DNA of 45,487 nt from Candidatus Kapaibacterium sp. (GTDB lineage: Bacteria > Bacteroidota > Ignavibacteria > Kapaibacteriales > JAEUSM01). The notes beneath the pieces are model-generated. The model was not told the DNA's origin, ran no database searches, and was given only the letters and a program-made list of their open reading frames with translations. The stretch spans positions 1 to 45,487 of the forward strand of contig JAEUSM010000010.1 of NCBI GenBank assembly GCA_016788785.1, written 5' to 3'. Position numbers and translations under genes: made by a program. This document shows, piece after piece, positions 26,401-34,266 of this stretch; the stretch's first letter is position 1, and each line of letters opens with the position of its first letter.

Positions 26401-26690
26401 TCAACAGCTATTTCTACAGGCAATCCGTGAGTGTCCCAACCTGCAATACGGGGAACATAATATCCACGCATTGTTTTGTAGCGACAAATCAAATCCTTTA
26501 TCGAACGTGCCATCAAGTGGTGAATTCCTGGACGTCCGTTTGCAGTTGGGGGACCTTCGTAAAAACTAAATATCGGACTTTCTTTCCGTTGTTCAATTGA
26601 TTTTTCGAAAATAGAATGTTCTTCCCAAAATTTAAGGACTTCCTTTTCTAATTCGGCATAATTGATACGGTCAGTAAATACTTTGTACAT
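23454..26690 (-). CDS. ileS: Isoleucyl-tRNA synthetase
   Basis: IleS charges tRNA-Ile. At 1078 residues it belongs to the longer, eukaryote/archaea-like type rather than the ~930-residue E. coli type. The class I signatures are the HIGH equivalent PGIHH (54-58) in GPPTANGRPGIHH, and KMSKKLG around 628-634 after ILDKHGV. The large editing domain (~200-400) holds VWTTTPWTL and DGSGIVHIAPAFGQDD. WDTHGLPVEIAVEK and IDQTRGWFYTL are further family motifs. The anticodon-binding part begins near 690. The C-terminal zinc ribbon of the E. coli type is not seen. No strong ribosome site precedes the ATG at 26690. Confidence 0.98.
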   Translation of the reverse strand: MYKVFTDRINYAELEKEVLKFWEEHSIFEKSIEQRKESPIFSFYEGPPTANGRPGIHHLMARSIKDLICRYKTMRGYYVPRIAGWDTHGLPVEIAVEKTLGLTNKPMIEKFGVDKFNKECKDYVYKTINQQEYGWNAFTKRSGYWVDMQKAYITCTNEYIESLWWSLKEFFDKGLIYKGYKVIPQSPTIETPLSSHELSQAYKKVRDPNCYIKVKIENSPKDSLIGASIIVWTTTPWTLFANVALAVSETIMYSLVHNVRKDGSEERVVLATNRLSILDGTYEVIEEFSGSELIGTAYEQIFSDVPFESSEFPTALTVFPASFVTDSDGSGIVHIAPAFGQDDFELGKANGLPFPQPVLPNGHFTNEIKEFAGRAVKTFTYASHTEEGADKDIIIALKKAGKIYKSSMDYEHDYPHCWRTGNPVIYYARESWFIKTPDYRDKMVELNKEITWQPPEIGTGRFGNWLADAKEWSLSRDRYWGTPLPLWVSEDGSDIFAVGSIEMLKQGIYVKENGEEVPVPLSGVEIDLHRPFVDNVIFKKNGKTYKRVHEVIDVWYDSGAMPFASLHYPFENKELFEKTYPGDFIAEGIDQTRGWFYTLHNIGTALFGKPAYKSVIVNELILDKHGVKMSKKLGNVLDPFELMELYGADAIRWYFMVNNPPWMSTKFNVEDIQNTVLADFFRSLTNIYQFYAQYANIDGVDGNEKYIPIEERLEIDRWILSKTNTVVSNYLDFMDKYELTKATRMVQQFVIDDVSNWYVRRNRRRFWKGITDSEKIAAYQTLREVLHSVLSMIAPFTPFLAENLFQKLRVDSDPESIHLLVFPTEQGFQDVDLERRMERAQIIVSLARSLREKSKIKIRQPLSKILIPISNPQERRDISVVQDIICEELNVKGIEFISDDSGIVKRSAKANFKTLGKVFGTNTQKVANAIKDLTNAQLKSLEHNGSLQLKIDENENAEITSDHVDIIHEDIEGWLVANQGVVTVALDTTLTQELVIEGTAREIVNRIQTLRKELKFEITDRIAIQFATSDATLLTAFQTMSEYICSETLAISCQQESSLETQSLDINGAELQLQLTKQ

Positions 26691-26784
26691 TATAAATTTA
26701 TCTGTTGTTTATCTTACTAATTTTGGGGTACATTCTTGCATTTCAGTGTACCTACAACTTCAACTTTTCATCAAAAAATAGAAA

Positions 26785-26821
26785 GAAAAAAGGAACTATA
26801 GTTACAATAGTTCCTTTTTTT
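26785..26821. terminator. Terminator after ispG (usable in both directions)
   Basis: GGAACTAT (26792-26799) pairs perfectly with ATAGTTCC (26807-26814). T-runs follow on both strands; the biological direction is minus, ending the rhomboid-ispG transcript before ileS. Confidence 0.88.
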
Positions 26822-26863
26822 AAACCGCAAATATAACACTATTTTTTATAACAGAATGAAAAT

Positions 26864-28003
26864 CTACTCTTCGATGGGTTGAAAATCTAAGACTTCTTGA
26901 ACCACTGCTTGAACTATTTCGTGTTCTTTGACTCTACGAACCACTTCACCTTTGCGATATAGAATGCCGACACCACGACCTGCAGCAATTCCAATGTCAG
27001 CTTCAGAAGCTTCACCAGGACCATTCACAACACACCCCAAAAGTGCAATTTTCACAGGTTTTTTGATTCCTTTGAGAGCAGTTTCTAATTCGTCAGTTAT
27101 TTTAAACAAATCAACTTCCAATCTACCACATGTTGGGCAAGAGATGATTTCGATAGAACGCTGGGTCAAGCCTAAAGACCGTAAAATTTCTTTTCCAACT
27201 TCTACTTCTTTTTCTGGTTCGTCAGTCAATGACACACGAATAGTATCTCCAATTCCTTCGGCTAATAAAGTTCCAATACCCACTGAAGATTTGATGGTAC
27301 CAACTCGAGTTGTTCCTGCTTCGGTTACTCCCAAATGCAATGGAAAATCTGTTCGTTCTGCTAACATTCGATAGGCTTCAATCATCAATCGAACATCAGT
27401 AGATTTGACAGAAATGATGATATCATCAAATCCATAATCAGCAGCAATTTCAACGTGTCGAATAGCTGATTCGAATAATGCTTCTGGAGTTGGATATCCG
27501 TGCTTTTCTAAAATATCCTCTTCTAAAGAACCAGAGTTCACACCAATTCTTATAGGAATAGAACGCTCTTTTGCCTTTGTAAGAACTTCTTTGATTCTAT
27601 CTTTAGAACCAATATTCCCTGGATTGATTCGAACTTTCGCCACACCTGCTTCAATAGCCTTTAAAGCAAAAATGTGATTAAAATGTATATCAGCAACAAT
27701 TGGTACAGTTGTTCTTTTGACAATTTCTTTAATACCTTCAGCTGCTTCCCAATCGTTAATAGTAATTCTGACTATATCAACACCTGCTTCAACACAACGT
27801 TCAACTTGTGCAACAGTGGCATCAACATCACCCGTTTTGGTTTTGGTCATTGTTTGCACACTTATAGGTGCATTTCCACCTACAGGCACAGATCCTACCA
27901 TCACTTGACGGCTAACTCTACGACGAAAAGGACGAACTGCATACGGTTGTTCTGCAGGTTTATTTGTATCTATAATTGGAAATAAATCGGAATTTGTATT
28001 CAT
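26864..28003 (-). CDS. ispG: 4-hydroxy-3-methylbut-2-en-1-yl diphosphate synthase IspG
   Basis: IspG, a [4Fe-4S] enzyme, makes HMBPP in the sixth step of the MEP isoprenoid pathway; ispD is also in the window. The protein (379 residues) is the short bacterial type without the plant-type insert. A TIM-barrel N-terminal part (VGSVPVGGNAPISVQTMTKT, VRINPGNIG, RIGVNSGSLEEDIL) is followed by the iron-sulphur domain with SCPTCGR (C-x2-C) and LLGCVVNGPGEA holding the third Cys and the Glu ligand region. It lies 18 bases after the rhomboid gene, probably on the same transcript. The ATG at 28003 follows a T-rich leader without a Shine-Dalgarno, as is common in this group. Confidence 0.97.
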   Translation of the reverse strand: MNTNSDLFPIIDTNKPAEQPYAVRPFRRRVSRQVMVGSVPVGGNAPISVQTMTKTKTGDVDATVAQVERCVEAGVDIVRITINDWEAAEGIKEIVKRTTVPIVADIHFNHIFALKAIEAGVAKVRINPGNIGSKDRIKEVLTKAKERSIPIRIGVNSGSLEEDILEKHGYPTPEALFESAIRHVEIAADYGFDDIIISVKSTDVRLMIEAYRMLAERTDFPLHLGVTEAGTTRVGTIKSSVGIGTLLAEGIGDTIRVSLTDEPEKEVEVGKEILRSLGLTQRSIEIISCPTCGRLEVDLFKITDELETALKGIKKPVKIALLGCVVNGPGEASEADIGIAAGRGVGILYRKGEVVRRVKEHEIVQAVVQEVLDFQPIEE

Positions 28004-28021
28004 AAAAAAATGATTGTGTAG

Positions 28022-28903
28022 TTATAATTTTTTGCTTACTTCTGTTAAAATTCTTCGTTCTTTGTCAGTTATATTTTGATAACCATAGCGAGAAATTCGC
28101 TCTAATATTTCATCTATTTGACGCTGAGTTACAACCTCTCCATCAACAGTGTAACTTTTTGTATTTGAGTCAATATGTTGAGATACTTCATTGGATCTTT
28201 TCTCCACCCAATTTGCATTAACAACATTTGAGCGACCAGAAAACGTTCGTTTTGGTTTTTTACTAAAAAGTTTTTGAATAAAAGAGTATAATCTATCACC
28301 AGTTAAGAGCAATATATAACCAGTTGCAGCACCACCTAAATGAGCAAAATGAGCAACACCCGATCGAGTATTCGTTAACCCCATTATTAAGTCAATCCCA
28401 GCGTAAATCAACACAAAATATTTTGCTGGAATCGGAATAAAAAACGGAAACATCATCACTGGTCTATCTGGGAATGTAAAACCATACCCAATTAACACAC
28501 CCATTATTGCACCTGATGCACCTACTGTAGGAACATATGCTCCATTTGCGGTTAGTAATGGTGATACTATCATATGAATAATACCCGCTCCAATTCCACA
28601 AAGGATATAATAAAAGATAAATCGTTTCGAACCCCAATGTCGCTCCATTTCAGAACCAAACATCCAAAGTGCTAACATATTGAAAAGAATATGGGTAAAA
28701 CCGTTTGCATCATGAATAAATTGGTAGGAAAGCAATTGCCAAGGTAAGAAATTGCCAGATTGTAAAGGCCATAATCCTCCAAACACTAATGAGAGGACTC
28801 GAAATTCACCAATAAATATTGATAGAAGGAAGATCGAAACATTTGAAATCAACAACCATTTTATGACTGAAGGAAATGTTTGATTATCTGAGTAATATGA
28901 CAT
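28022..28903 (-). CDS. Rhomboid-family intramembrane serine protease
   Basis: The 293-residue protein has six membrane segments between ~15 and ~205 and a soluble C-terminal tail. The catalytic dyad is present: Ser130 in GASGAIMG and His188 in AHFAHLGG, plus the HILFNMLALWMFG segment (71-83) with the conserved His and Asn. The tail (~235-293) ends in DEILERISRYGYQNITDKER, a C-terminal module I know from Bacteroidota rhomboids. It should cut membrane proteins within the bilayer; substrates are unknown. It is the first gene of the rhomboid-ispG unit and is divergent from the rpmE-rpsR operon. Confidence 0.95.
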   Translation of the reverse strand: MSYYSDNQTFPSVIKWLLISNVSIFLLSIFIGEFRVLSLVFGGLWPLQSGNFLPWQLLSYQFIHDANGFTHILFNMLALWMFGSEMERHWGSKRFIFYYILCGIGAGIIHMIVSPLLTANGAYVPTVGASGAIMGVLIGYGFTFPDRPVMMFPFFIPIPAKYFVLIYAGIDLIMGLTNTRSGVAHFAHLGGAATGYILLLTGDRLYSFIQKLFSKKPKRTFSGRSNVVNANWVEKRSNEVSQHIDSNTKSYTVDGEVVTQRQIDEILERISRYGYQNITDKERRILTEVSKKL

Positions 28904-29012
28904 CTGTTTAATTTTTGTAGTTAATACATAAGCATTGACGTACCTCTTAAATGGTAATTGCTTAGAAAAAGTTCCTTACTAAAGCTTTTAGAAAAGAAAA
29001 AAGTAAAAATAC

Positions 29013-29043
29013 TTTGTAGATTCGAAAAATTTCTCTATATTTG
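29013..29043 (+). promoter_or_regulatory. Exact Bacteroidota housekeeping promoter
   Basis: TTTG at 29013-29016, exactly 19 bases, then TATATTTG at 29036-29043. This equals the TTTG-N19-TAnnTTTG consensus of the Bacteroidota primary sigma factor. It drives the small-protein, rpmE, rpsR operon; transcription should start near 29050. Confidence 0.82.
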
Positions 29044-29098
29044 TAATCCTATTGGAAAAATAGAAATTGTTCAACCCAAATAATTATTGGTAACCACA

Positions 29099-29272
29099 AT
29101 GGCAAAAGCACAAACCTTTGGTGATAAATTTAAAAAGAAATCCGCTGATACTCGTATTAACATTAAAGTTATTAAAGGGTACAATTCTGAACGCGGTACA
29201 CTACGTTTTGTTGAGAGATTCGTGAAAATTAACGACCTTAATGAAGTAGAAACAGTCGATATAACTAAATAA
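29099..29272 (+). CDS. Small basic protein before rpmE-rpsR, possibly ribosomal
   Basis: A 57-residue protein starting MAKAQTFGDKFKKK. The ATG at 29099 is preferred to an in-frame TTG at 29087. It is basic in its first half and more acidic at its end. I do not recognise it with certainty. The pattern KVIK...S...G...F.E..V....V resembles what I remember of the DUF4295 small proteins of Bacteroidota, which begin MAK and also sit among ribosomal-protein genes; that is recall, not a search result. It is the first gene after an exact consensus promoter and is followed 20 bases later by rpmE, then rpsR. This implies high, growth-linked expression and a role in or near the ribosome (inference). Confidence 0.8.
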   Translation: MAKAQTFGDKFKKKSADTRINIKVIKGYNSERGTLRFVERFVKINDLNEVETVDITK

Positions 29273-29292
29273 CTTACTATATACTTTACAAC

Positions 29293-29529
29293 ATGAAAAA
29301 AGATATCCACCCACAGTACAAGCCTGTGGAAATTCAAATGACAGACGGTTCCATTTTGAGAACACGTGCATGTTATAAGAATGACCGTGTGGTTCTTGAT
29401 ATTGATTCAAAATCTCACCCCTTCTTTACTGGTCGTCAAATGCTTGTTGATACAGCTGGGCGTGTAGAACGTTTCAATAAGCGCTTTTCTAAATCTCAAT
29501 CTATTAAAGATGCGAAAGGACAACAATAA
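29293..29529 (+). CDS. rpmE: Ribosomal protein bL31, zinc-free form
   Basis: L31 bridges the large and small subunits. The 78 residues begin MKKDIHPQY and hold HPFFTGRQMLVDTAGRVERF, the hallmark of the family. All four Cys of the zinc-binding form are replaced: MTDGS stands where the usual CSCG is, and DSKSHPF where CSKCHPF is. This is therefore a C-minus L31 that does not bind zinc through Cys. The C-terminal extension is Ser/Lys/Gln-rich. Its stop overlaps the rpsR start as TAATG. Confidence 0.95.
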   Translation: MKKDIHPQYKPVEIQMTDGSILRTRACYKNDRVVLDIDSKSHPFFTGRQMLVDTAGRVERFNKRFSKSQSIKDAKGQQ

Positions 29530-29831
29530 TGAAACCATCAAATTCATCTCGCGGTAATTCTCCATTCGGTGGCGGTCCTAATGGACGTGGAGGACAAAAC
29601 TCTCCGTTCAAACGCAATCAAAACAAAAAGAAAAATAACCCTATGGGTCGTTCTCGTTTTGTTGATTATTTAGATGCTAAGTTTTTATCTCGTTTTACAA
29701 ACGATCAAGGGAAAATCCTTCCTCGTAGAATTACTGGGTTAAATGCGTTCCAACAGCGTCAAATTTCTACTGCTGTCAAATACTCTCGTCATTTGGCATT
29801 AGTACCATTTGTTGCTCAAGATTTGAAATAA
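29529..29831 (+). CDS. rpsR: Ribosomal protein bS18
   Basis: S18 lies on the 30S platform beside S6. The 100 residues begin with a Gly/Asn/Ser-rich basic extension (~1-42, GGGPNGRGGQN, then NKKKNNP), longer than in most species. The conserved core follows: FVDYLDAKFLSRF, GKILPRRITGLNAFQQRQI, KYSRHLALVPFV. The start overlaps the rpmE stop by one base. rpsR is not next to rpsF, its frequent partner. Confidence 0.96.
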   Translation: MKPSNSSRGNSPFGGGPNGRGGQNSPFKRNQNKKKNNPMGRSRFVDYLDAKFLSRFTNDQGKILPRRITGLNAFQQRQISTAVKYSRHLALVPFVAQDLK

Positions 29832-29854
29832 ATTTCCACTTTCATGGATTTTTT

Positions 29855-29888
29855 AAAGGTTACAACGGCGTTGTAACCTTTTTTTTTG
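29855..29888 (+). terminator. Terminator after rpsR
   Basis: AAAGGTTACAA (29855-29865) pairs perfectly with TTGTAACCTTT (29871-29881) around a 5-base loop, and the T-run continues to 29888. It starts 24 bases after the rpsR stop. Confidence 0.95.
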
Positions 29889-29926
29889 TATTTTGCTATA
29901 TTCATGTACAATTTTCTCTTAATTCA

Positions 29927-32218
29927 ATGAAAGTTTTTTTTCTAATTATCTCCTTTTGCTGTGCTTTTAGTGTTTCGCTTCACACATCCAATGCACAAAG
30001 CAATCAAGACTGTCGAAATGCCATTCCTGTTTGTCAAGGAATTTTTGATCAAGTAAATTCATTTGTTGGAGTAGGTGAGGTAAATGATGTATTTCCTCTC
30101 AATACTTGTTTTACTTCAGAACGAAATTCTGTATGGTATGTATTTACTGTTCTTTCTGATGGATTTTTAGGTTTTGAATTGACTCCTTACAAACTTGATA
30201 ATGATTACGATTGGGCAGTATTTAATCTCACTGGAATATCTTGTAGTGATCTAAATAAACCTATCAATGCAAACAGAGTCGTATCTTGTAATTATTCTTC
30301 AACAAAGGGAGTAACTGGTGCCACACCTGACGGAACTTCGAATAATCAATTAAATTCTGGTAATCCCATTAATGCACTTATTCCAGTAAAATCTGGTGAA
30401 AGTTATACTATTATTATTAGCAATTTTACCTCAGAGGCAATTGGACAAGGTGGATATAAATTAGACTTTCTTAAATACTCAACGGCTCAAATCATTGACA
30501 ATATTCCTCCTTTTATTACAGATGTAAAAAAGTTCTCCGATTGTAAGATTGATTCGTTAGAAGTCAATTTCTCAGAGAATGTACAATGCTCATCAGTAGA
30601 AGTTAGTGATTTTGTTCTGAGAACACCTACGAATTCTACAGTAATTCCAACTAGTATTTCCAGTAATTGCTCTCAGACAACAACTTTTGAAAAAAAGTAT
30701 ATTTTATATTTTTCTCCACCACTGGTTAATGATGGTTCCTATAAACTAGAAGTTGTTGGTACCATGTCTGATATATGTGACAATGTAACAGCAGGAAATT
30801 TTTCTTCTGACTTTGAATTAAATTCTATTGGACTTTCTGCAATTGCTGACAAAACCTTTCTTTGTAATGGAGAACAAACAAATATTCAAATTTCCTTTTT
30901 AACTCCACAAAGTAATTTGAAATTCAGCGTTACCCCAATGGATGGAATCAGTGGAGATTATACAAATGGTTTTATAACTGCTGCTCCAACTGTTACAACG
31001 CAATATACCATTGTTGCTGAAAATCAAGATAGTTGTGTCAGCTCAAGAATTGTAACCATTGAAGTCAATCCACAATTGTCTGTTTCTACAATTCAAGATG
31101 ATTCTGTTTGTTCTGGTAGTCCTTTTGTATTATCAACAACCGTGAATGGTGGTAAGGCTCCATACTTATACTCTTGGAATCCTCCAGTAGAAATTTCCAA
31201 TACTTCTATTTTAGAACCTGAAGTTGATCCAACTTCAACGAGAAAGTATTACATTACAGTTACAGATTCTTCCGGTTGTACAGCTACAGACTCTGTTGAA
31301 ATAGTTGTTAAAGGAGTTGGTATAATTAACGTAAGTTCTTTTGATTCTGTTTCTGTGTGTGAATGTGATTCGTTTTTTTTAGATGCTGGAACAGACTTTG
31401 ATACGTTTTTATGGCATCCAACAAATGAAACAACACAACGCATTTATCCAAAGGTAACAGGTACGTACTATGTTGATGCAAGTTCTTCTGGTGGTTGCAG
31501 AGCAATTTCAAAACCAGTTTTTGTTGATGCTCAGTCGAACAATTCCATCGTATCGATAGTGTCGCCTACAACAACTTCTATTGGAGATACCATTGACATT
31601 GTTGCAACAATTGCTACTGCAACAAATGGAGAGTGTATTAAACCAAGAACTCTTACTGGTTCTTTTGAATTTAATCCAACAGTATTACATCCATTAAATC
31701 AACAGAGCTTAGGTACAGCATTACCAAATGGAAACAGAACCATTCTCATTGAAGATACTATTCGTTCTGGCAAAAATGTCTATCCTTTTAAATATATCGT
31801 TACTTTTGGTAATGAAGAACTAATACGATTTAGAACTAATCCAACTTATGTAAGCGAATGTATGGTACCATCAGCAATAGTCAATGAAGTGCAAATTCCT
31901 ATAAATGACATTTGTTTTGAAGGTGGAGTTCCACGATTATTCTTACATGGTTCTACTGGAGTTGGTATTCTATCGGTTTCTCCAAACCCAAGTAGCAATG
32001 TATCGACAATTCGTTATCAACTTCGTGAGCAAGGTTTGACTTCTTTGAAAGTGTACTCAATGTTAGGAAACGAAGTGAGTACTATTATGGAACAACAACA
32101 AAAATCTGGCACCTATGATATTGATATTCAAACTCGCCAATTCGCAAACGGCAAATACTTTTTGCAATTAGTAACCCCAACCAAAACTACCGTCTATCCA
32201 TTTGAGGTGATTCGTTAA
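29927..32218 (+). CDS. Multidomain secreted protein with T9SS sorting domain
   Basis: A 763-residue surface protein with a signal peptide (cut near SNAQ|SNQD). Domain order by eye: a jelly-roll-like domain with Cys pairs (~25-190; VWYVFTVLSDGFLGFELTP, DYDWAVFNL); an SbsA-like Ig domain (~192-300; SLEVNFSENVQCSSVEVSDF); two or more PKD-like domains (~305-540; TQYTIVAENQDSC, YLYSWNPPVEIS, KYYITVTDSSGC); a cohesin-like region (~550-670); and a type A T9SS C-terminal domain (~685-763; SVSPNPSSN, LKVYSMLGNEV, FANGKYFLQL). The many Cys suggest extracytoplasmic disulphides. The next gene, a double-OmpA protein, starts two bases after its stop, so the pair is co-translated. The first ~190 residues resemble modules in Bacteroidota gliding or adhesion proteins (inference). 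Confidence 0.87.
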   Translation: MKVFFLIISFCCAFSVSLHTSNAQSNQDCRNAIPVCQGIFDQVNSFVGVGEVNDVFPLNTCFTSERNSVWYVFTVLSDGFLGFELTPYKLDNDYDWAVFNLTGISCSDLNKPINANRVVSCNYSSTKGVTGATPDGTSNNQLNSGNPINALIPVKSGESYTIIISNFTSEAIGQGGYKLDFLKYSTAQIIDNIPPFITDVKKFSDCKIDSLEVNFSENVQCSSVEVSDFVLRTPTNSTVIPTSISSNCSQTTTFEKKYILYFSPPLVNDGSYKLEVVGTMSDICDNVTAGNFSSDFELNSIGLSAIADKTFLCNGEQTNIQISFLTPQSNLKFSVTPMDGISGDYTNGFITAAPTVTTQYTIVAENQDSCVSSRIVTIEVNPQLSVSTIQDDSVCSGSPFVLSTTVNGGKAPYLYSWNPPVEISNTSILEPEVDPTSTRKYYITVTDSSGCTATDSVEIVVKGVGIINVSSFDSVSVCECDSFFLDAGTDFDTFLWHPTNETTQRIYPKVTGTYYVDASSSGGCRAISKPVFVDAQSNNSIVSIVSPTTTSIGDTIDIVATIATATNGECIKPRTLTGSFEFNPTVLHPLNQQSLGTALPNGNRTILIEDTIRSGKNVYPFKYIVTFGNEELIRFRTNPTYVSECMVPSAIVNEVQIPINDICFEGGVPRLFLHGSTGVGILSVSPNPSSNVSTIRYQLREQGLTSLKVYSMLGNEVSTIMEQQQKSGTYDIDIQTRQFANGKYFLQLVTPTKTTVYPFEVIR

Positions 32219-32219
32219 A

Positions 32220-34196
32220 ATGATTAGATTACTCATTATTTGCTTTATAATCTCATATTCATTCACATTTGCTCAATTTGGAATCGATACGAACTACTCT
32301 CGATGGAGAATAGGAACAATGGTAAATTTTGGTTATAATTCCCATACAGCAGAATTTGGAGCATTACCGGGAGTTCCCAACTGTTGTCCTCAATTTACTG
32401 GTGGAACAAGTACTTCAATGTCTCATATAACCCAAATACAGTACCGTTTGAATCAAGATTGGACGTTAGGACTTCGCGGTGGACTGTTTGAACAACCCGT
32501 CATTATGACTGCACGACAACGGTCGTTAGCTTCTGTTTCAGGTCAATTGCGTGATGTAGAAATAGAATACGAAATAAATGCAGATATTCAAACAATCGCA
32601 GCACAACCATTTATATCGTATCATCTAACAGATCCTTTCCAAATTAAAGTTGGATTGTGGACTGGGATATTATCGACAAAACAGTTTTCTCAAAAAGAAG
32701 AATTAGTGCAACCAGAAACGGGTACGTTTGAAAATAATCGGCGTACTCGATTTGAACAAAGTGGTGATATTCAACAAACTTCTTCATTAATGTTAGGCTC
32801 TGTTGTTGGTATTTCGTACGATTTACCTCTCAATGCAACAAAAACCTTGTTATTAGTTCCAGAAATATCGTATCAATATAATCTTACAAACTTTATACAA
32901 ACAAATACTTGGAGAGCTTCAACTCTTTGGGCAGGTATTTCAGCAATGTACAATTTTCGTTCTGAGCCGTATGTTCCACCACCACCAGCTCCTCCACCTG
33001 CTGTAGTGTACGTACAACCCAATCCAGAACCACCAAAAACTACCATTAAATTACTTGCATTAGCATCGTTGGATGCAACGAAAGAACCAAAAGAAATAAC
33101 GGTAATTCCAATAACTCAAGAAGTAACTAAGACAATTTTACCATTGTTACCATATATTTTCTTTGATGCAAATTCTGATCAAATTCCTAATCGATATGTT
33201 GAACCATCGCATGTATACAAAAATTCTTCCTTAGAAGCGTATGAAGGGATTTTTCCTCTTTTAGCTCAACGATTAACACAAAATCCTACATCGACAATTA
33301 CTCTTAAAGGATGTGAAAATCAGAATGAATTTACTCAGTTCAAAGGAAGTTTAGCAAAGAAAAGAGCAAATGCAGTCAAAGAACGGTTAGTTTCAAATTT
33401 TGGAATTAGTGCAAATCGCATTACTATTGTAGAAAACTCCATTGCTTCAAAAAAATCGAATGAAAATAGTGTCGAAGGTTCAGCAGAAAATTCCCGTGTT
33501 GAAATTTATTCCACATCAACAATTGTTTTAGTACCAATTGAAATAGCAGATACGGTATCAAAAAGTACCTTCACTGGATTTCAAGTAAGCCCTACAATTG
33601 TTTCTGAAGATAATGACATTTCTTGGAATGTTACCACCGAAACTTCCAAAAAAGTATTGACAAATTCCAAAGGAAGTATGCCCGTATCACCAATTACAAT
33701 TCCTTTAACAAAAGATGCTATCGATGAGCTTTCAAAAACTTCCTCTTACAAAATTACCGTTAAAGGTGAAGATAGCTATAACCAAACCTTTGAATCAACT
33801 TTAGAAGTACCTGTTGAAAAAACATTTGTTCTACGCCAAAACGAAGAAACAATGACAACAACGAATGTTACCAAAGAGGTTTACAATCTATTGTTGTTTG
33901 ATTATAATTCTTCACAGTTAACGGAAGAGCAAAAAAAATCTTTGTCAATTATCAAAGATAGAATATCTCCAACTTCAACCGTTGTAATAAAAGGATATAC
34001 TGACAAATCTGGTTCAGAGGAAGTGAATAAAACTTTGTCGTTGAATAGAGCAAAAACAGTAGCAACTGTATTAGGAGTTTCAAATCGTGCTCAAATTCTT
34101 GGAGTTGGAAGCAGTGAACAATTGTTCCCTAATGACATCCCAGAAGGAAGATTTTACTCAAGAACTGTCGTCGTAGAAATCAGTAATACACCGTAG
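32220..34196 (+). CDS. OmpA-family outer membrane protein with two OmpA-like domains
   Basis: 658 residues: signal peptide (MIRLLIICFIISYSFTFAQ), a barrel-like domain (~20-245) with the loop GVPNCCPQFTGG, then a Pro-rich linker (VPPPPAPPPAVV). A first, degenerate OmpA-like domain (~305-435; YIFFDANSDQIPNRY, LAKKRANAVKERL) is followed by an Ig-like spacer (~445-540), and a second OmpA-like domain (~555-658; LLLFDYNSSQL, IKGYTDKSGSEEVN, LSLNRAKTVATVL). The first domain reads LKGCENQNE where a peptidoglycan-binding domain has xGHTDxxG, so its binding site is probably lost; the second keeps TDKSG. It is a paralogue of the OmpA protein at 15623. It follows the T9SS cargo gene by one base, suggesting a shared role at the outer membrane. 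Confidence 0.9.
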   Translation: MIRLLIICFIISYSFTFAQFGIDTNYSRWRIGTMVNFGYNSHTAEFGALPGVPNCCPQFTGGTSTSMSHITQIQYRLNQDWTLGLRGGLFEQPVIMTARQRSLASVSGQLRDVEIEYEINADIQTIAAQPFISYHLTDPFQIKVGLWTGILSTKQFSQKEELVQPETGTFENNRRTRFEQSGDIQQTSSLMLGSVVGISYDLPLNATKTLLLVPEISYQYNLTNFIQTNTWRASTLWAGISAMYNFRSEPYVPPPPAPPPAVVYVQPNPEPPKTTIKLLALASLDATKEPKEITVIPITQEVTKTILPLLPYIFFDANSDQIPNRYVEPSHVYKNSSLEAYEGIFPLLAQRLTQNPTSTITLKGCENQNEFTQFKGSLAKKRANAVKERLVSNFGISANRITIVENSIASKKSNENSVEGSAENSRVEIYSTSTIVLVPIEIADTVSKSTFTGFQVSPTIVSEDNDISWNVTTETSKKVLTNSKGSMPVSPITIPLTKDAIDELSKTSSYKITVKGEDSYNQTFESTLEVPVEKTFVLRQNEETMTTTNVTKEVYNLLLFDYNSSQLTEEQKKSLSIIKDRISPTSTVVIKGYTDKSGSEEVNKTLSLNRAKTVATVLGVSNRAQILGVGSSEQLFPNDIPEGRFYSRTVVVEISNTP

Positions 34197-34214
34197 ATGA
34201 AAAATAATACTGAC

Positions 34215-34246
34215 AAAAAAAGCGATGAAATTCATCGCTTTTTTTG
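34215..34246. terminator. Bidirectional terminator between convergent genes
   Basis: AGCGATG (34221-34227) pairs with CATCGCT (34233-34239), flanked by six A on one side and seven T on the other. It serves both the double-OmpA gene (plus) and the kinase gene (minus). Confidence 0.92.
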
Positions 34247-34266
34247 TTTTAGTAGAGATGCTAAAA

